Positions 1-7,485 of a stretch of DNA of 23,037 nucleotides are shown here, piece by piece. The DNA lies in NCBI GenBank assembly GCA_028682925.1, contig JAJRAG010000013.1:1-23037 (forward strand), in the 5' to 3' direction. Each line of letters begins with the position of its first letter. The stretch's first letter is position 1. The notes under the pieces were generated by a model that saw nothing but the letters and a program-made list of their open reading frames with translations, was not told where the DNA came from and did not search any database. The DNA comes from Methanomassiliicoccales archaeon (GTDB lineage Archaea > Thermoplasmatota > Thermoplasmata > Methanomassiliicoccales > JACIVX01). Both the position numbers and the translations under genes were made by a program.

Positions 1-987
1 ATGTATCAGACGGTCCTTGACTACGTCCCTCATCCAATTGCCGTGCAGATCTCTGGAGGAGAACCTACCATAAGAGACGACCTCCCCGAGATAGTCAAGC
101 TTGGGAAGAGCATGGGAATTGATTACATTGAGGTAAATACGAATGCGGTCAGGCTCGGCCAGGATATTGATTTCCTCAAGAAGATCAAGGAGGCCGGAGT
201 CGATTCATTGTACTTCTCCTTTGATGGGGTGACCGGAGACGTCTTCATCAAGACGTGCGGCAGGGATCTTCTGGAAGCCAAGGTCAAGGCCCTCGAAAAC
301 TGCAAGACGGTCGAGATGGGCGTCACGCTCGTATGTGTCGTCGCCCCTGGCATAAACCTGCATCAGGTCGGAGATGTCATCCAGTTCGCCAAGAGTTGGA
401 TTCCTACTGTCAAGGGGATACACTTTCAACCATTGAGCTACTTCGGCCGATATCCAAAAGTCCCCAAAGATGAGGATAGGGTCGTTCTTCCCGACCTTCT
501 CATGGAGATCGAGAAGCAGACAAGCGGCGAACTAAGGGCCGACAGCTTCATACCGACTTCATGTGCCAACGTTCACTGCGATGCAAAGTCCATGTCGGTT
601 CTGATGGAGGATGGCACCCTGCTCCCTCTGACCGCTAGGGCGATGGGACCTCCTAGGGACACGAAGCATGTCGCAAGGAAGACAAGGAAAGAGATATGCG
701 ACCTTTGGAGGTACATCGAAGAATCGATCAGCACCAGCAGTGAAGGAGATCTGGATGGAACTTGGCTCGGGTTCATTGAAAGGGCGAAGACGAAGTACCT
801 GACCGTATCTGCAATGCCTTTCCAGGACGTATGGAATGTGGAAACGGAAAGGCTTCAGAACTGCTGCATTCACACCGTCACTCCGGATGGTAGATTGATT
901 CCGTTCTGCCTGTTCAACATTAACAGTCTGGACGGAAAAACGCTGTACAGACACGAAGTGTTCTCAAAGTACGGTAAGAAGATCTAG
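1..987 (+). CDS. Radical SAM enzyme, MJ0619/tetraether synthase-like (5' truncated by window)
   Basis: This is the C-terminal portion of a radical SAM protein; the reading frame is open from base 1. The SAM-binding GGEP motif is seen at residues 19-22 (ISGGEPTIRDDLPEI). The CxxxCxxC cluster motif that must precede it lies upstream of the window, so the ATG at base 1 is probably internal. The stretch after GGEP (VNTNAVRL, YFSFDGV, HFQPLSYFGR, LPDLLMEIEKQTSGEL) resembles the MJ0619 family, which includes Tes, the enzyme that joins archaeol tails to make macrocyclic and tetraether lipids. The C-terminus carries further Cys-rich segments (NCCIHTVTPDGRLIPFC) that could bind extra Fe-S clusters; TrsS-like radical SAM proteins have a similar tail. 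Radical SAM membership is firm; the lipid role is inferred from similarity recalled from memory. Its TAG stop shares the palindrome CTAG with the stop of the convergent gene. Confidence 0.75.
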   Translation: MYQTVLDYVPHPIAVQISGGEPTIRDDLPEIVKLGKSMGIDYIEVNTNAVRLGQDIDFLKKIKEAGVDSLYFSFDGVTGDVFIKTCGRDLLEAKVKALENCKTVEMGVTLVCVVAPGINLHQVGDVIQFAKSWIPTVKGIHFQPLSYFGRYPKVPKDEDRVVLPDLLMEIEKQTSGELRADSFIPTSCANVHCDAKSMSVLMEDGTLLPLTARAMGPPRDTKHVARKTRKEICDLWRYIEESISTSSEGDLDGTWLGFIERAKTKYLTVSAMPFQDVWNVETERLQNCCIHTVTPDGRLIPFCLFNINSLDGKTLYRHEVFSKYGKKI

Positions 988-1289
988 CGCGTTCCTTTCT
1001 TACCAACGCTTCTGTTATAATTGGCCAGTATACTGTTCATGTAGGTGGAGATCTGTTTCTGCCGTGCATCGTTGTTCACGTGAAGAAGCGTGAGCGGAAA
1101 TTCGAAATCACAATGGGGACAACGGGCATTTTCACAACTCGTGGCTGCCTTCCGACATCCCCTGCAGGCAATCGCCCGGGATTGGAACAGGCTGAACTTG
1201 TGCCCGCACATGGGGCAAGTGACCTGCTTTGTCGTCTTCAGAAGGTTCGGTGTCACACCCATCTGTCTCATGTGAGGGGTCAGTACCAT
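984..1289 (-). CDS. Small zinc-ribbon protein, function unknown
   Basis: A 101-aa protein with paired cysteine knuckles: CPMCGHKF, then CRGCRK, then CENARCPHCDFEF. It probably binds one or two zinc ions and may bind nucleic acid or a protein; I do not recognise a named family. A longer reading frame reaches 1397, but it would overlap the DUF169 gene. I chose the ATG at 1289 because GAGG (1297-1300) lies eight bases before it and a TATA box (1324-1332) lies about 35 bp upstream, giving a leader of roughly 13 nt. The last bases overlap the stop of the convergent radical SAM gene by four. Confidence 0.65.
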   Translation of the reverse strand: MVLTPHMRQMGVTPNLLKTTKQVTCPMCGHKFSLFQSRAIACRGCRKAATSCENARCPHCDFEFPLTLLHVNNDARQKQISTYMNSILANYNRSVGKKGTR

Positions 1290-1323
1290 GCTTATTCCTC
1301 TTGCCGACTGAGCGGCGCGCGCG

Positions 1324-1332
1324 TATATAAAT
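1324..1332 (-). promoter_or_regulatory. TATA box for the zinc-ribbon gene
   Basis: Read on the minus strand the site is ATTTATATA. It lies about 35-43 bp before the ATG at 1289, which fits a start of transcription near 1302 and a short leader holding a GAGG ribosome site. Confidence 0.6.
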
Positions 1333-1368
1333 CCTCTCCAGAATGTATAGATATGAGTTGATTTGACC

Positions 1369-2142
1369 CTAGTCAAAGTCACTGCTTCTCGGCTCAAATT
1401 CGGACCAAAGGATGACCGGCCAGTTTAGGAAGGGTTTGAACGGATGCTGAGCCGCATCTTCAGTTGATCTCAGACCGTCAATCAATTCGTCCGATTTCTC
1501 CGCGGGGAATGCGACGATCATCTCATGCTCTTGAACGAAGCCGTAAGCCCGGTCTCCCACGCAAGGGATGTCCAAAACGATGCTTCCCTCATCGACGACT
1601 TTCGCAACTGCGGCACAGAGCGATCCCTGGCCTGTGACTGATGTCGGAATCGCCTCGCCTTCCTTGTATGCGAGAGCGAGTACCAGTCTGAGAGCTTGGG
1701 CCGGATTGACGTAGAGAACGATCGTCTGAGGAGATAGAGGCATCAGATCCAGAGGACTCATGATGACAGCATCGTATCTCTTGCCTGAGTTGCCGAGCAT
1801 TCTTATTGATCGATTCAGGTTCCTTGCCGCTTCCGACCTGCTTGTGAATCGATGGTTCAGATCTCCTTCTTTGACCCTGGTTGGCGTCTTGACGAGACCG
1901 AGGCAGCTCAAGCCGAGAATGCATTTGATCCCTTCAGAGGAAGCTCCGACGACGCCTTCCTGTCGATAATATCGTGCGATCGCGGCCATATGGCACGGGG
2001 CCGTTCGTGTCAGAAGTCTCACGTTCGGATAATCGAGAAGACCCTTGGCCGATGGAATGAGGGCGATTCCGATCGGCGATGCGGCTAGGTTGATCGACTC
2101 CTTGATTTTGTCCGATACAGTTCGCCAGTCCTTCTGCGGCAC
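1369..2142 (-). CDS. DUF169 family protein (COG2043-like)
   Basis: A 257-aa soluble protein that I assign to the DUF169 family, whose biochemical role is not established. Typical stretches are ASPIGIALIPSA near residues 21-32, CHMAAIARYY near 50-59, CILGLSCLGLV near 74-84 and a C-terminal VLDIPCVGDRAYGF segment. Several conserved-looking cysteines suggest metal or cofactor binding, which is inference. The start is GTG at 2142; a TATA-like sequence at 2165-2174 places the transcription start almost exactly on it, so the mRNA is probably leaderless. It is divergent from a PaaK-like adenylate-forming enzyme, and the two may share the 106-bp intergenic region for joint control. Confidence 0.75.
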   Translation of the reverse strand: MPQKDWRTVSDKIKESINLAASPIGIALIPSAKGLLDYPNVRLLTRTAPCHMAAIARYYRQEGVVGASSEGIKCILGLSCLGLVKTPTRVKEGDLNHRFTSRSEAARNLNRSIRMLGNSGKRYDAVIMSPLDLMPLSPQTIVLYVNPAQALRLVLALAYKEGEAIPTSVTGQGSLCAAVAKVVDEGSIVLDIPCVGDRAYGFVQEHEMIVAFPAEKSDELIDGLRSTEDAAQHPFKPFLNWPVILWSEFEPRSSDFD

Positions 2143-2164
2143 GAATGTGGTTACGTGACTCCGA

Positions 2165-2174
2165 AATATAATAG
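2165..2174 (-). promoter_or_regulatory. TATA box, probable leaderless promoter of the DUF169 gene
   Basis: The minus-strand sequence TATTATATTT is centred about 27 bp upstream of the GTG at 2142. The same AT-rich island could also serve the divergent plus-strand gene starting at 2249, with a leader of about 50 nt. Confidence 0.5.
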
Positions 2175-2248
2175 CGTTGCCAAGAAAGTCGAACTCGATC
2201 GAGAACGATTGGAAAGGATTAAGTCCACTCCATTGATTAGTATGGGAA

Positions 2249-3700
2249 ATGGACCCGATACAGAGATTGAAAATTGCATTGGCAAGACGGGGATTGGCCT
2301 CTCGTAAGATATCCGAAACGACGGAACGTCCCCTCGAGTCCTGGATTCACGGTCAGGTGAGGTCTGCCTTCAATGCAGATCGCGAATTGAGGAAGATCAT
2401 CGGCAAGCCCAAGCTGGAAGAGGTTGAGAGGAAAGACCTCGAAGCCTACAAGCTTTTCAAAGTCAGAAAGTTGCTTTCGTACGTCCAGGAGAACAGCATA
2501 TACTACAAGCGCTCATTGAAGGAGGCTGGAGTGTCTCCGAGCGATATCAAGACCATCGAGGACCTTTCAAGAATCCCTCTGACGGAACCAGCCGATGTGG
2601 CCAGCGAGCCGTTTCACTTCCTTTGCGTCTCCCAGAGTAAAGTGATGAGGGCATACACCACATCTGGGACGACGGGACAGTTGAAAAGGATGTTCTTCAC
2701 AAGGGACGACATACTCCATATCATCGATTCGATTTCCGCAGCTTTGAAGACAGTAGGAATGTCGAAGGACGACACACTGCAAATCATGTTCCCCACGATT
2801 GCCTCATGGGATCCAGGCTACATGCTTGATGGAGCGTGCAAGGTCGCTGGCTTGAAATCAGTCATCGCTGACATGTTGGACGTGGATGAACAGATACGGG
2901 TCATGAAAGCGTCCAATACCACTATGATGATAGGACTGACCTCCTTCATATATCGGATCACGATCCTCGCCAGGAATAAATACGATCTGAAATCCCTAGG
3001 AATCAAGGCGATAATACTGTCGGCTGAGCCGCTTCCTGAATCGATGCGCAGGGAGATTGAGGACGCATGGGGATGCAAGGCTCTGAGCCAGTATGGCATG
3101 ACGGAGATGGGTCTCGCCACAACGATCGAGTGCAAGGTGCAGGACGGACTTCACGTCAATGATGCGGACTTCCTTGTTGAAGTGATCGATCCAGATACTG
3201 GCGAGCATGTCTCGGAGAGGGAGGCGGGCGAACTCGTTTTCACTTCATTCAACTACCAAGGCACTCCTCTAGTCCGCTACAGGAGCTATGATCTCTCATG
3301 TTTCATTAATCCGCCTTGTCCATGTGGCTTTGAGACGATCGGCAAGGTCGGTAAGATCCAGGGACGGCTGGACATGATGACGAAGATCGGAATGGGTGAG
3401 AAGATTTTCCCGCTTCTGTTCGACGAGGCGGTGCTGAGCGTCTCGGGCGTCGTGAACTATCAAACACTGATCGAGAGGTGCGGCTACAGGGATCAGATCC
3501 GTCTTCGCGTCGAATTCATAGGGAACAAGGATGAGGCGAGGCGGAAGATCGAGGAGGCACTAGTTCTCGTCCCCGAAATCAAATCTGGCCTTGACAATGA
3601 CCTCCTTGAACATCCGGTCGTCGTTATGCTGGACCCGGGGACATTAGACTTCGTCCCTAAGACCCAGTCCATCGTGGATATGAGACATCTGTACACCTAA
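2249..3700 (+). CDS. PaaK/CapK-like adenylate-forming enzyme (phenylacetate-CoA ligase family)
   Basis: A 483-aa member of the ANL adenylating superfamily, closest in layout to phenylacetate-CoA ligase. Family members activate a carboxylate with ATP and usually transfer it to CoA; the substrate cannot be read from the sequence. The ATP-binding loop is TTSGTTG (residues 137-143), the second core motif is YGMTEMG (282-288), and VRYRSYD (342-348) stands where ligases usually have YRTGD. A Cys cluster PPCPCG (355-360) fits the zinc-binding insert of PaaK proteins, followed by the hinge GRLDMMTK (372-379). The N-terminus has about 60 residues before the usual start of the fold. It lies 56 bp before pdxT on the same strand and is divergent from the DUF169 gene. 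A clear ribosome site is not visible at the ATG. Confidence 0.8.
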   Translation: MDPIQRLKIALARRGLASRKISETTERPLESWIHGQVRSAFNADRELRKIIGKPKLEEVERKDLEAYKLFKVRKLLSYVQENSIYYKRSLKEAGVSPSDIKTIEDLSRIPLTEPADVASEPFHFLCVSQSKVMRAYTTSGTTGQLKRMFFTRDDILHIIDSISAALKTVGMSKDDTLQIMFPTIASWDPGYMLDGACKVAGLKSVIADMLDVDEQIRVMKASNTTMMIGLTSFIYRITILARNKYDLKSLGIKAIILSAEPLPESMRREIEDAWGCKALSQYGMTEMGLATTIECKVQDGLHVNDADFLVEVIDPDTGEHVSEREAGELVFTSFNYQGTPLVRYRSYDLSCFINPPCPCGFETIGKVGKIQGRLDMMTKIGMGEKIFPLLFDEAVLSVSGVVNYQTLIERCGYRDQIRLRVEFIGNKDEARRKIEEALVLVPEIKSGLDNDLLEHPVVVMLDPGTLDFVPKTQSIVDMRHLYT

Positions 3701-3756
3701 TAGTCAGACTATCTCCGAAAGTTACTTGATTGAGGTGGGATTGTAGGATTCTTGTC

Positions 3757-4347
3757 ATGAAGGCCGGAGTGATCGCGGTTCAAGGGGCGGTGCCTGAGCA
3801 TCTGAATATGCTCCGAACCACAATGGAGAAGCTTGGCATCCAGGGTCAAGCAGTGCCTGTTCGAAGCAAAAGAGAACTTGAAGTTGTTGACTATCTGATC
3901 ATTCCTGGCGGGGAGAGCACAACGATATCGCGCCTTCTGAAGCGTTTCGGTCTTTCCGAACGCATAGTCGAACTCGGGAATCGCGGCCTTCCGATAATGG
4001 GAACTTGCGCGGGCTGCATTCTACTCGCTAAGGAAGGAGATGAAGAGGTCGCCAAGACTGGCACGGAACTTCTTCACCTGATGGATTTCGCTGTGAAGCG
4101 GAATGCCTTCGGCAGGCAACGAGAGTCGTTTGAGGTCCCCATCGACGTCAAAGGCCTTAAGGATAAATTCCCGGCGGTCTTCATTCGTGCGCCAGCCATC
4201 AGTAGAACATGGGGCAAGTGTGAAAGACTAGCAGAATATGAGGGGAGGACAGTCATGGCAAAACAAGGCAATATCCTGGCACTTACTTTTCATCCAGAGC
4301 TATCTGGAGACGCGGGAATACATGAGATGTTCCTTCAAATGCGCTGA
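3757..4347 (+). CDS. pdxT: Pyridoxal 5'-phosphate synthase glutaminase subunit PdxT
   Basis: A 196-aa class I glutamine amidotransferase that hydrolyses glutamine and passes ammonia to PdxS for making pyridoxal 5'-phosphate. Hallmarks are the N-terminal GVIAVQGAV strand, GGEST (51-55), the nucleophile Cys84 in GTCAGC, and His179/Glu181 in TFHPEL completing the triad. The ATG at 3757 gives the usual family N-terminus (MKAGVIAVQG); AGGA at 3746-3749 is a weak ribosome site. A TTG upstream at 3730 would add nine unlikely residues. No pdxS is adjacent in this window. It may be co-transcribed with the adenylate-forming enzyme upstream, since the gap is only 56 bp. Confidence 0.93.
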   Translation: MKAGVIAVQGAVPEHLNMLRTTMEKLGIQGQAVPVRSKRELEVVDYLIIPGGESTTISRLLKRFGLSERIVELGNRGLPIMGTCAGCILLAKEGDEEVAKTGTELLHLMDFAVKRNAFGRQRESFEVPIDVKGLKDKFPAVFIRAPAISRTWGKCERLAEYEGRTVMAKQGNILALTFHPELSGDAGIHEMFLQMR

Positions 4348-4385
4348 TATCCTGACCGATTGGTGGCGGAACTAGACTTATGGTA

Positions 4386-5117
4386 TCAATGCAGGGCCTT
4401 GATTATCTCTGTCAATCGCAATCCGAAATCCTCATCCTCTATGACGGTGCCAGTGACGATCGCGTTTGCCCCCGCGTTCTTCACCATAAGAGAATCTTCA
4501 GGGGTCCTGATTCCACCACCCACTATTATCGGGATTCTCAAGTTGGATCTCACCGCTCTTATCATAGCTTCTGGCACTGGCTCCGGTGCTCCGCTCCCAG
4601 CTTCCAGATAGAGGAAGTCCATTCCAAGATATTCAGCAGCCAGACCGTACGCGACCGCGATCTCGGGTTTGTTCCTGGGCACCAGCTCGGCGTGTCCGAT
4701 TTCTCCAACCCTCATTCCAGGTTCTACTATTAGGTACCCCATTGATATCGGCTCAATGCAGAGCTTCTTGACTATGGGGGCGCCCGCGACCTGCTCTCCG
4801 ATGACATTCTTCACGTCACGACTGTTCAACACGCTCATGAAATAGATTGCGTCGCTATACTTTGAGATGGCATGTGCCCCTGATGGAAAATAGATGACTG
4901 GTAATCTTGTGACATCCTTGATTGCCAGGATAGATGCATCTAGGTTCTGTTGAGTGATATTGGTAGATCCACCGACCATAAAAGCATCGGTCCCTGCTGA
5001 CTCGGCAATCCTAGCTATCTCGCCTGCTTTTTCGGGCGTCTGCTTGGCAGGATCTATCAAAGTCATGTGAATGATTCTTTCTCTCATTCTCTCGATCAAA
5101 TACTCCCTGACCTTCAA
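4386..5117 (-). CDS. Geranylgeranylglyceryl phosphate (GGGP) synthase
   Basis: A TIM-barrel prenyltransferase of 243 aa that joins geranylgeranyl diphosphate to sn-glycerol-1-phosphate, the step that fixes archaeal lipid stereochemistry. Visible motifs are TLIDPAKQ, VGGSTNIT, FPSGAHAIS, EPISMGYLIVEPG, YLEAGSGAPEPV, IVGGGIRTPE and NAIVTGTVIE. The frame is open to 5216, but family members start MKVxEYL. A TTG at 5117 gives exactly that beginning (MKVREYL). This TTG overlaps the TGA stop of the upstream UbiA-family gene in TTGA, with GGTGG about six bases before it. The two genes therefore look translationally coupled, and they catalyse consecutive steps. Confidence 0.93.
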   Translation of the reverse strand: MKVREYLIERMRERIIHMTLIDPAKQTPEKAGEIARIAESAGTDAFMVGGSTNITQQNLDASILAIKDVTRLPVIYFPSGAHAISKYSDAIYFMSVLNSRDVKNVIGEQVAGAPIVKKLCIEPISMGYLIVEPGMRVGEIGHAELVPRNKPEIAVAYGLAAEYLGMDFLYLEAGSGAPEPVPEAMIRAVRSNLRIPIIVGGGIRTPEDSLMVKNAGANAIVTGTVIEDEDFGLRLTEIIKALH

Positions 5118-5929
5118 AGCAACCCACCAACTAGGAACGCCAGAAGCGCCACCGCCATGCCAATTTTCGCTACCTTCTGCCCTTTCTTCGGATTCTGGAA
5201 ATGAATAATCGAACAATATATAAATATTGCATCCGCGAGCACCACTATTGACAGATATTCCAGACCAAAGGCTCCTGTGAAATAGGGTACTGGACTCAGT
5301 ATTACAGCCGCCGCAAACGATATGCTACCCACAATACCCGATTTCCTCTTTCCCATTCTCATCGGCAGTGTTCGGCGATTGAAATCCGACTCCATGTCCT
5401 CGATGTCCTTGACTATCTCCCTACCAAGGGTCGCAAGGAATGCCATCATTGCGAAAACTAGGGTTCTTTCGACCTCCACGACAACCGCTCCTCCCAAAAG
5501 AAACAGTGCTGCCGTTAGCCATGCGATCGAAAGGTTCCCGCTTAGACCCTCCCTCTTGAGTCTCGCTTCATATAGGAGCATGACAACGATGGCCGAAACG
5601 ACGATTAGGATCGAAATCGAATTCAGAAAGAAAGACAGGATGAAGCTAACACCGAATAGTGCCCCTGAAATCGCAAACACTCTGTCTGCCGAGATAAGGC
5701 CAGCAGGAATCGGTCGCATGGGATGCGCCCTCTTGTCGATCTCCCTGTCCATGTAGTCGTTCAACGAGTTGCCCGCCGCGACAAACAAGAAGACGATCAC
5801 GGAAGCGATGGACAGCGGGAGTGGAAAATCAACGATTGATGTTCCGGAAGCGACCAGAGAACCCAATATAAGCCCCGCGACCCCCATGATGCAGTTGCTT
5901 AGTCGGAACAGTCGAGCGAATCTATTCAC
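5114..5929 (-). CDS. UbiA-family prenyltransferase, probable digeranylgeranylglyceryl phosphate synthase
   Basis: A 271-aa polytopic membrane prenyltransferase. It carries the two Asp-rich motifs of the UbiA family: NDYMDREID (57-65) followed by KRAHPMRPIPAG, and DIEDMESDFNRR (175-186). About eight hydrophobic segments surround them. In archaea this family adds the second geranylgeranyl chain to GGGP; the GGGP synthase gene directly downstream and overlapping it strongly supports that role over ubiquinone or heme functions. The start is GTG at 5929. A TATA-like GGTAATTAT on the minus strand (5951-5959) sits about 25 bp upstream, so the transcript is probably leaderless. Confidence 0.9.
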   Translation of the reverse strand: MNRFARLFRLSNCIMGVAGLILGSLVASGTSIVDFPLPLSIASVIVFLFVAAGNSLNDYMDREIDKRAHPMRPIPAGLISADRVFAISGALFGVSFILSFFLNSISILIVVSAIVVMLLYEARLKREGLSGNLSIAWLTAALFLLGGAVVVEVERTLVFAMMAFLATLGREIVKDIEDMESDFNRRTLPMRMGKRKSGIVGSISFAAAVILSPVPYFTGAFGLEYLSIVVLADAIFIYCSIIHFQNPKKGQKVAKIGMAVALLAFLVGGLL

Positions 5930-5949
5930 GGCGTCAGATTTGCATACAG

Positions 5950-5959
5950 ATAATTACCT
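5950..5959 (-). promoter_or_regulatory. TATA-like element for the ubiA-GGGPS operon
   Basis: The minus-strand sequence AAGGTAATTATC is centred about 25 bp from the GTG at 5929. Positioning supports a leaderless message; the match to a consensus TATA box is moderate. Confidence 0.4.
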
Positions 5960-6011
5960 TTTTCTGCTCATTCCTCCTTTGATCTCAGCCTCGCATCCTA
6001 CCTCGAGCAAA

Positions 6012-6020
6012 AGGTTAATA
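6012..6020 (+). promoter_or_regulatory. TATA-like element for the site-2 protease gene
   Basis: AGGTTAATA ends about 26 bp before the ATG at 6046, which would give an almost leaderless message. No Shine-Dalgarno motif is visible before this ATG. Confidence 0.45.
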
Positions 6021-6045
6021 GCACGTGCTTGATAGGGGCTGACAT

Positions 6046-7485
6046 ATGGGCCAGGCCGACACGGCTGCGGAGATAGAGGCGATAAAGTCCGTGGTTGGGA
6101 AATACTTCCCTATATATGATATCAAGGTGACACAAGACTCTCTGTTAATATACGTAAATCCTGACCCAGTTTCGCTGAAGAGCAATTTCGAGAAGCTCAG
6201 GAAGGAGCTCGGGGAGAAATCCTACATACCATTCATAGACTACAAATCTGGAGAACACATCATACATATTGCGCGGAAACCAGAGATCAGGCGCAGAGGA
6301 ATCTGGATCAATTGGTTACTCCTGGCAGCCACATTCGTCTCGACGGTTGTGGCCGGGGCGTATTGGTGGGCGTCGTACTCAAGCAACAACGAGCTCTTTG
6401 CCCCTGACAATCTGCTTTGGGGGGCGGTATTCTTCGCAATCCCTCTGATGTCGATACTAGGAGCTCACGAGCTCTCCCACTTCCTTATGTCAAGGAGGTA
6501 CGGGGTCGATGCTTCCCTTCCATTCTTCATCCCATCGATCCCCCCGCTCGGAACCTTTGGGGCGTTCATATCGATGCGAGATCCAATGCCCGATCGGAAG
6601 GCATTGGTCGACATCGGAGTTGCCGGACCGTTGGGAGGTCTCCTCGTCACGATTCCAGTGGCAGTAATCGGTCTATTCCTGACATCACAAGGCGGAGTCC
6701 ATCAAGGCAGCATAGGCGAATCCGGCGCAATGGGTTTCATGATGGCACCTCTATTCGAATTGCTGACCTACATCATTCCGATCCCTCCGGGGGTTGTAAT
6801 TCACCCAATGGCGTTCGCGGCATGGGTAGGGATGTTGGTGACCGCGATAAACCTGCTTCCAGCCGGACAACTGGACGGCGGGCACATCGCCAGAGGGCTG
6901 CTCGGTGAGAAGGCGAGATATCTCAGCTATGCGACAATCGTTGGTTTATTCATAATGTCTCTATTCTATGTGGGCTGGATGATCTTTGGCTTCATCATCC
7001 TGTTTCTCGGTCTGAGACATCCTGCACCGCTCAATGACATATCCAAAATCGACATCAGGAGGAAGGTTGTGGGAGCTATCGCGCTCGTTGTGCTTGTGGC
7101 CACTTTTACTCCGATTCCGGTCGTGGAGATTCCAGCTGATCACGCATACGAAATCAATGTCATCGGATCGAACACAACGACCGTCGCTCCCAATGAGGTC
7201 GCGATTTTCAACATGACTGTAAGCAACACCGGAAACATCGATAACCTCATGCAGCTCAACGTGTTGCAGATACCGTCCGGCTGGACCGCAAACCTGAGCC
7301 TGAGCGATCAGCAGTCGGCAAACGCGACGAGCACCCTCGATTTCGTTCTGCCTTACAAGAACTCGACCAACGTGACCATGCAGATAGTGGTCCCCGCGAT
7401 GGCCACGCCGAGCAACATCGTTCTCCAGGCCGCTTCAAACGATCGCGAATCGATCATTGTCTTCAGGGTCCAGATCTCTTCGTGA
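6046..7485 (+). CDS. Site-2 protease-type membrane zinc metalloprotease (M50) with C-terminal extracytoplasmic beta domain
   Basis: A 479-aa intramembrane protease. The zinc-binding HELSH (141-145) lies in a hydrophobic segment, and the second family motif NLLPAGQLDGGH (269-280) supplies the Asp ligand. The N-terminal 80 residues are soluble and charged, as in archaeal M50B proteins. There are about six to seven hydrophobic segments between residues 86 and 358. After the last segment comes a domain of about 115 residues (VAPNEVAIFNMTVSNTGN onwards, many N-x-T/S sites) that looks like a secreted Ig-like/NEW3 fold, so it probably faces outward. M50 proteases cut membrane-embedded regulators; the substrate is unknown. 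The 3' end overlaps the convergent TrmG10 gene by 23 bp. Confidence 0.87.
   Translation: MGQADTAAEIEAIKSVVGKYFPIYDIKVTQDSLLIYVNPDPVSLKSNFEKLRKELGEKSYIPFIDYKSGEHIIHIARKPEIRRRGIWINWLLLAATFVSTVVAGAYWWASYSSNNELFAPDNLLWGAVFFAIPLMSILGAHELSHFLMSRRYGVDASLPFFIPSIPPLGTFGAFISMRDPMPDRKALVDIGVAGPLGGLLVTIPVAVIGLFLTSQGGVHQGSIGESGAMGFMMAPLFELLTYIIPIPPGVVIHPMAFAAWVGMLVTAINLLPAGQLDGGHIARGLLGEKARYLSYATIVGLFIMSLFYVGWMIFGFIILFLGLRHPAPLNDISKIDIRRKVVGAIALVVLVATFTPIPVVEIPADHAYEINVIGSNTTTVAPNEVAIFNMTVSNTGNIDNLMQLNVLQIPSGWTANLSLSDQQSANATSTLDFVLPYKNSTNVTMQIVVPAMATPSNIVLQAASNDRESIIVFRVQISS

Noticed and set aside
559..954. 131-codon minus-strand frame inside the radical SAM gene
   Set aside because: Antisense shadow of a clear coding region with no recognisable domain or start signal.
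1289..1397. N-terminal extension of the zinc-ribbon gene to 1397
   Set aside because: It overlaps the end of the DUF169 gene and precedes the TATA box at 1324-1332, so it would not be in the transcript.
6417..6908. 163-codon frame within the site-2 protease gene
   Set aside because: Alternative-frame shadow, Arg/Ser-rich low-complexity translation.
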